From Streptococcus sp. DD12 (GTDB lineage: Bacteria; Bacillota; Bacilli; Lactobacillales; Streptococcaceae), in NCBI RefSeq assembly GCF_001578885.1, contig NZ_KQ969496.1, positions 123,068-187,067 on the forward strand: a stretch of 64,000 nucleotides of DNA, written 5' to 3'. This document shows, piece by piece, positions 61,863-64,000 of the stretch (the stretch's first letter is position 1; each line of letters starts with the position of its first letter). The notes under the pieces are model-generated. The model had not been told where the DNA came from and searched no databases. It was given only the letters and a program-made list of their open reading frames with translations. The translations under genes were made by a program, and so were the position numbers.

Positions 61863-63848
61863 ATGACGTTTGATGCAATTGACCAGCTTGCGGTGAATAC
61901 CATCCGCACCTTGTCTATGGATGCCATTGATAAAGCTAATTCTGGCCACCCAGGCTTACCCATGGGAGCTGCACCGATGGCTTATGTTTTGTGGAACAAG
62001 TTCTTAAACGTTAATCCCAAAACACATCGGGATTGGCAAAACCGGGACCGCTTTGTCTTGTCTGCAGGACATGGTTCTGCCTTGTTGTATAGCCTATTGC
62101 ACCTAGCTGGTTACGACCTATCGATAGATGATCTCAAAAACTTTCGTCAATGGGAATCAAAAACACCAGGTCACCCAGAAGTGCATCATACGGATGGTGT
62201 CGAAGTCACAACAGGTCCTTTGGGACAAGGGATTGCCAATGCTGTAGGGATGGCCATGGCAGAAGCACACCTTGCGGCGACATTCAACCGCCCAGATTTC
62301 CCAGTGGTTGACCACTATACCTATGTGATTAACGGAGATGGTGATTTGATGGAAGGGGTCAGTCAAGAAGCAGCTAGTTTGGCAGGTCACCTCAAACTAG
62401 GCAAGCTCATCATGCTTTATGATTCCAATGACATCTCACTAGATGGTCCAACTTCTATGGCATTCACTGAGAATGTCAAAGGGCGTTTTGAAGCCTATGG
62501 TTGGCAACATATTTTGGTGGAAGATGGCAATGACCTAGAAGCTATCGAGGCGGCTATTCGTCAAGCGCAAGCTGAGACAGAAAAACCATCCATCATTGAA
62601 GTCAAAACCATCATTGGCTATGGAGCGGAAAAACAAGGAACCAGTGCTGTTCACGGTGCCCCTCTAGGAGCTCAAGGCAGTGCTAAGGCCAAAGAAAATC
62701 TCGGATGGGATTACCCTGCTTTCACCGTGCCAGAAGAAGTTGCCCGTCGTTTTGAAATTGGCGTTAAATTCCGTGGTGAAGCAGCGCAAAACGCTTGGGA
62801 AACCACCTTCCATGAATACCAAGAAGCCTACCCTGAGCTAGCCCTAGCTTATCAAAAAGCATTTACAGATGAACCAATCCGTCTGGATTTGACAGCTCAC
62901 GAGTTGGGGACAGCCGTGGCCAGTCGTGTTTCTAGTCAACAAGCTATCCAAGAAATTGCGGCTCAAGTGCCAAACTTCTGGGGAGGTTCGGCTGACTTGT
63001 CTGCTTCAAACAACACCATGATTAAAGCGGAAACAGACTTTCAACCAGACAATTATACTGGCCGCAACATTTGGTTTGGTGTCCGCGAATTTGCCATGGC
63101 AGCTGCAATGAATGGTATTGCCCTTCATGGGGGGAGTCGAGTTTACGGAGGGACATTCTTTGTCTTTTCAAACTATCTATTGCCAGCGGTTCGTATGGCT
63201 GCCTTGCAAGAACTCCCAACTGTTTATGTCATGACGCATGATTCTATTGCGGTTGGTGAAGACGGCCCGACACATGAGCCAGTTGAACAATTAGCAAGTG
63301 TGCGTTCTATGCCTAACCTCAATGTCATCCGCCCTGCTGATGGAAATGAAACCAATGCAGCTTGGCAACAGGCCTTGGCAGAAACCAAGCGCCCTACGAT
63401 GTTAGTTCTAACGCGTCAAAACTTACCAGTAATTGAAGGAACCAAAGAATTGGCAGCAAATGGTGTTGCCAAAGGGGCCTACGTCATTTCAGAAGCTGCA
63501 GGTGATTTAGACGGTATCCTCATTGCCACAGGAAGTGAAGTAGCTTTAGCAATCGAAACGCAACAAGCTCTGGCAAAAGAAGGCACATACGTTCGAGTGG
63601 TTTCTATGCCAGCACAAAACATCTTCGACGAGCAAGATGCTGCCTATAAAGAAGAAATCCTTCCAAGCCATATCACAAAACGTTTAGCTATTGAAGCAGC
63701 AAGCAGTTTTGGATGGGGCAAGTATGTTGGACTTCAAGGGGATACCCTAACCATTGATACTTGGGGAGCCTCAGCACCAGGAAATAAGGTCTTTGAAGCC
63801 TACGGATTTACCGTTGAAAATGCAGTAGAACGTTATAAAGCCTTATAA
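61863..63848 (+). CDS. tkt: Transketolase
   Basis: 661 residues, thiamine-diphosphate enzyme. Visible: [17 protein letters not shown], the ThDP motif [32 protein letters not shown], and the pyrimidine domain [20 protein letters not shown] and [19 protein letters not shown]. It exchanges two-carbon units in the pentose phosphate pathway and consumes D-xylulose-5-phosphate made by the Ula enzymes. Complete, with ribosome site AGAGAGG and a terminator. Confidence 0.97.
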   Translation: MTFDAIDQLAVNTIRTLSMDAIDKANSGHPGLPMGAAPMAYVLWNKFLNVNPKTHRDWQNRDRFVLSAGHGSALLYSLLHLAGYDLSIDDLKNFRQWESKTPGHPEVHHTDGVEVTTGPLGQGIANAVGMAMAEAHLAATFNRPDFPVVDHYTYVINGDGDLMEGVSQEAASLAGHLKLGKLIMLYDSNDISLDGPTSMAFTENVKGRFEAYGWQHILVEDGNDLEAIEAAIRQAQAETEKPSIIEVKTIIGYGAEKQGTSAVHGAPLGAQGSAKAKENLGWDYPAFTVPEEVARRFEIGVKFRGEAAQNAWETTFHEYQEAYPELALAYQKAFTDEPIRLDLTAHELGTAVASRVSSQQAIQEIAAQVPNFWGGSADLSASNNTMIKAETDFQPDNYTGRNIWFGVREFAMAAAMNGIALHGGSRVYGGTFFVFSNYLLPAVRMAALQELPTVYVMTHDSIAVGEDGPTHEPVEQLASVRSMPNLNVIRPADGNETNAAWQQALAETKRPTMLVLTRQNLPVIEGTKELAANGVAKGAYVISEAAGDLDGILIATGSEVALAIETQQALAKEGTYVRVVSMPAQNIFDEQDAAYKEEILPSHITKRLAIEAASSFGWGKYVGLQGDTLTIDTWGASAPGNKVFEAYGFTVENAVERYKAL

Positions 63849-63866
63849 ATTAACTACTAGGCCTAA

Positions 63867-63894
63867 AAGGGAGTCGATGTGACTCTCTTTTTTT
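63867..63894 (+). terminator. Terminator of tkt
   Basis: AAGGGAGTC/GACTCTCTT hairpin (one G-U pair) followed by T run. Confidence 0.85.
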
Positions 63895-63928
63895 ATGATT
63901 AAAAATCAAAAAAACTTTCAAAAACCTA

Positions 63929-63958
63929 TTGACAGTAGTGTAGGATATTTAGTATACT
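63929..63958 (+). promoter_or_regulatory. Promoter of the next gene beyond the window
   Basis: TTGACA (63929-63934), 18-base spacer, TATACT (63953-63958). No coding region starts before the window end. Confidence 0.6.
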
Positions 63959-64000
63959 GATTTAGCTGTCAGGGCGACGGCGCAAGACTAAGAAAAAGAT

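Overview
The window is a piece of a Streptococcus chromosome. This rests on recognisable proteins and gene orders: fabZ-accC-accD-accA, argG/argH followed by rnpA-yidC-jag, rpoY-rnjA, tsaB-rimI-tsaD, ccpA followed by two glycolipid glycosyltransferases, and a complete ula (L-ascorbate) locus ending in tkt. The regulatory vocabulary agrees: extended -10 promoters (TGnTATAAT), perfect or near-perfect CodY boxes, a perfect cre site, a T-box, and a small RNA with a CiaR-type promoter. I cannot assign a species. The MarR plus two-ABC operon resembles satRAB of S. suis. No rRNA, tRNA, prophage, insertion sequence or CRISPR array was seen.

Layout. 1-3.3 kb: end of a fatty-acid operon (acetyl-CoA carboxylase). 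3.4-11.1 kb: a large SNF2-type helicase, then an unknown gene with murC, an acetyltransferase and mltG. 11.2-17 kb: greA, argG, argH, rnpA-yidC-jag. 17-19.2 kb (minus): rnjA and rpoY. 19.4-22.6 kb: tRNA t6A genes tsaB-rimI-tsaD, then azlC (frameshifted) and azlD. 22.6-24.7 kb (minus): an SdpR/SdpI-like repressor and membrane protein pair, and a YhiN-like flavoprotein. 24.8-26 kb: an HTH/coiled-coil protein and a DEDDh exonuclease. 26.3-30.3 kb: malolactic fermentation (mleP, mleS, mleR). 30.4-36.7 kb: a csRNA candidate, cshA, a PrsW-like protease, ccpA and two glycosyltransferases. 37.1-40.3 kb: T-box, thrS (frameshifted) and a DUF1803 protein. 40.4-45.3 kb: a BASS transporter divergent from a methyltransferase/two-cupin operon, then an amino-acid ABC transporter. 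45.6-49.6 kb: gdhA, an unknown exported protein and brnQ. 49.7-53.7 kb: a MarR-controlled heterodimeric ABC exporter. 53.8-63.9 kb: ulaABCDEF, ulaR, ulaG, a transaldolase remnant and tkt.

How the parts connect. CcpA (33.2 kb) has a perfect cre site at the ulaA promoter and a likely one before ulaR. Ascorbate is imported as ascorbate-6-phosphate, opened by UlaG and turned into D-xylulose-5-phosphate by UlaD, UlaE and UlaF, which Tkt then consumes. CodY boxes mark gdhA and the BASS/methyltransferase divergent promoters, so nitrogen and branched-chain amino-acid status (also azlCD and brnQ) is a second theme.

Most notable non-coding observations: two tandem hairpins in the argG-argH gap that carry the same loop and the hallmarks of PyrR-binding RNA; a csRNA candidate whose loop is antisense to a ribosome binding site plus start codon; a 94-bp structured element present twice with a covarying base pair; four genes whose start codon sits where transcription should begin (candidate leaderless mRNAs); and a transaldolase gene reduced to its two ends. 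The two frameshifts, in thrS and azlC, both fall in homopolymers, so sequencing error must be excluded.
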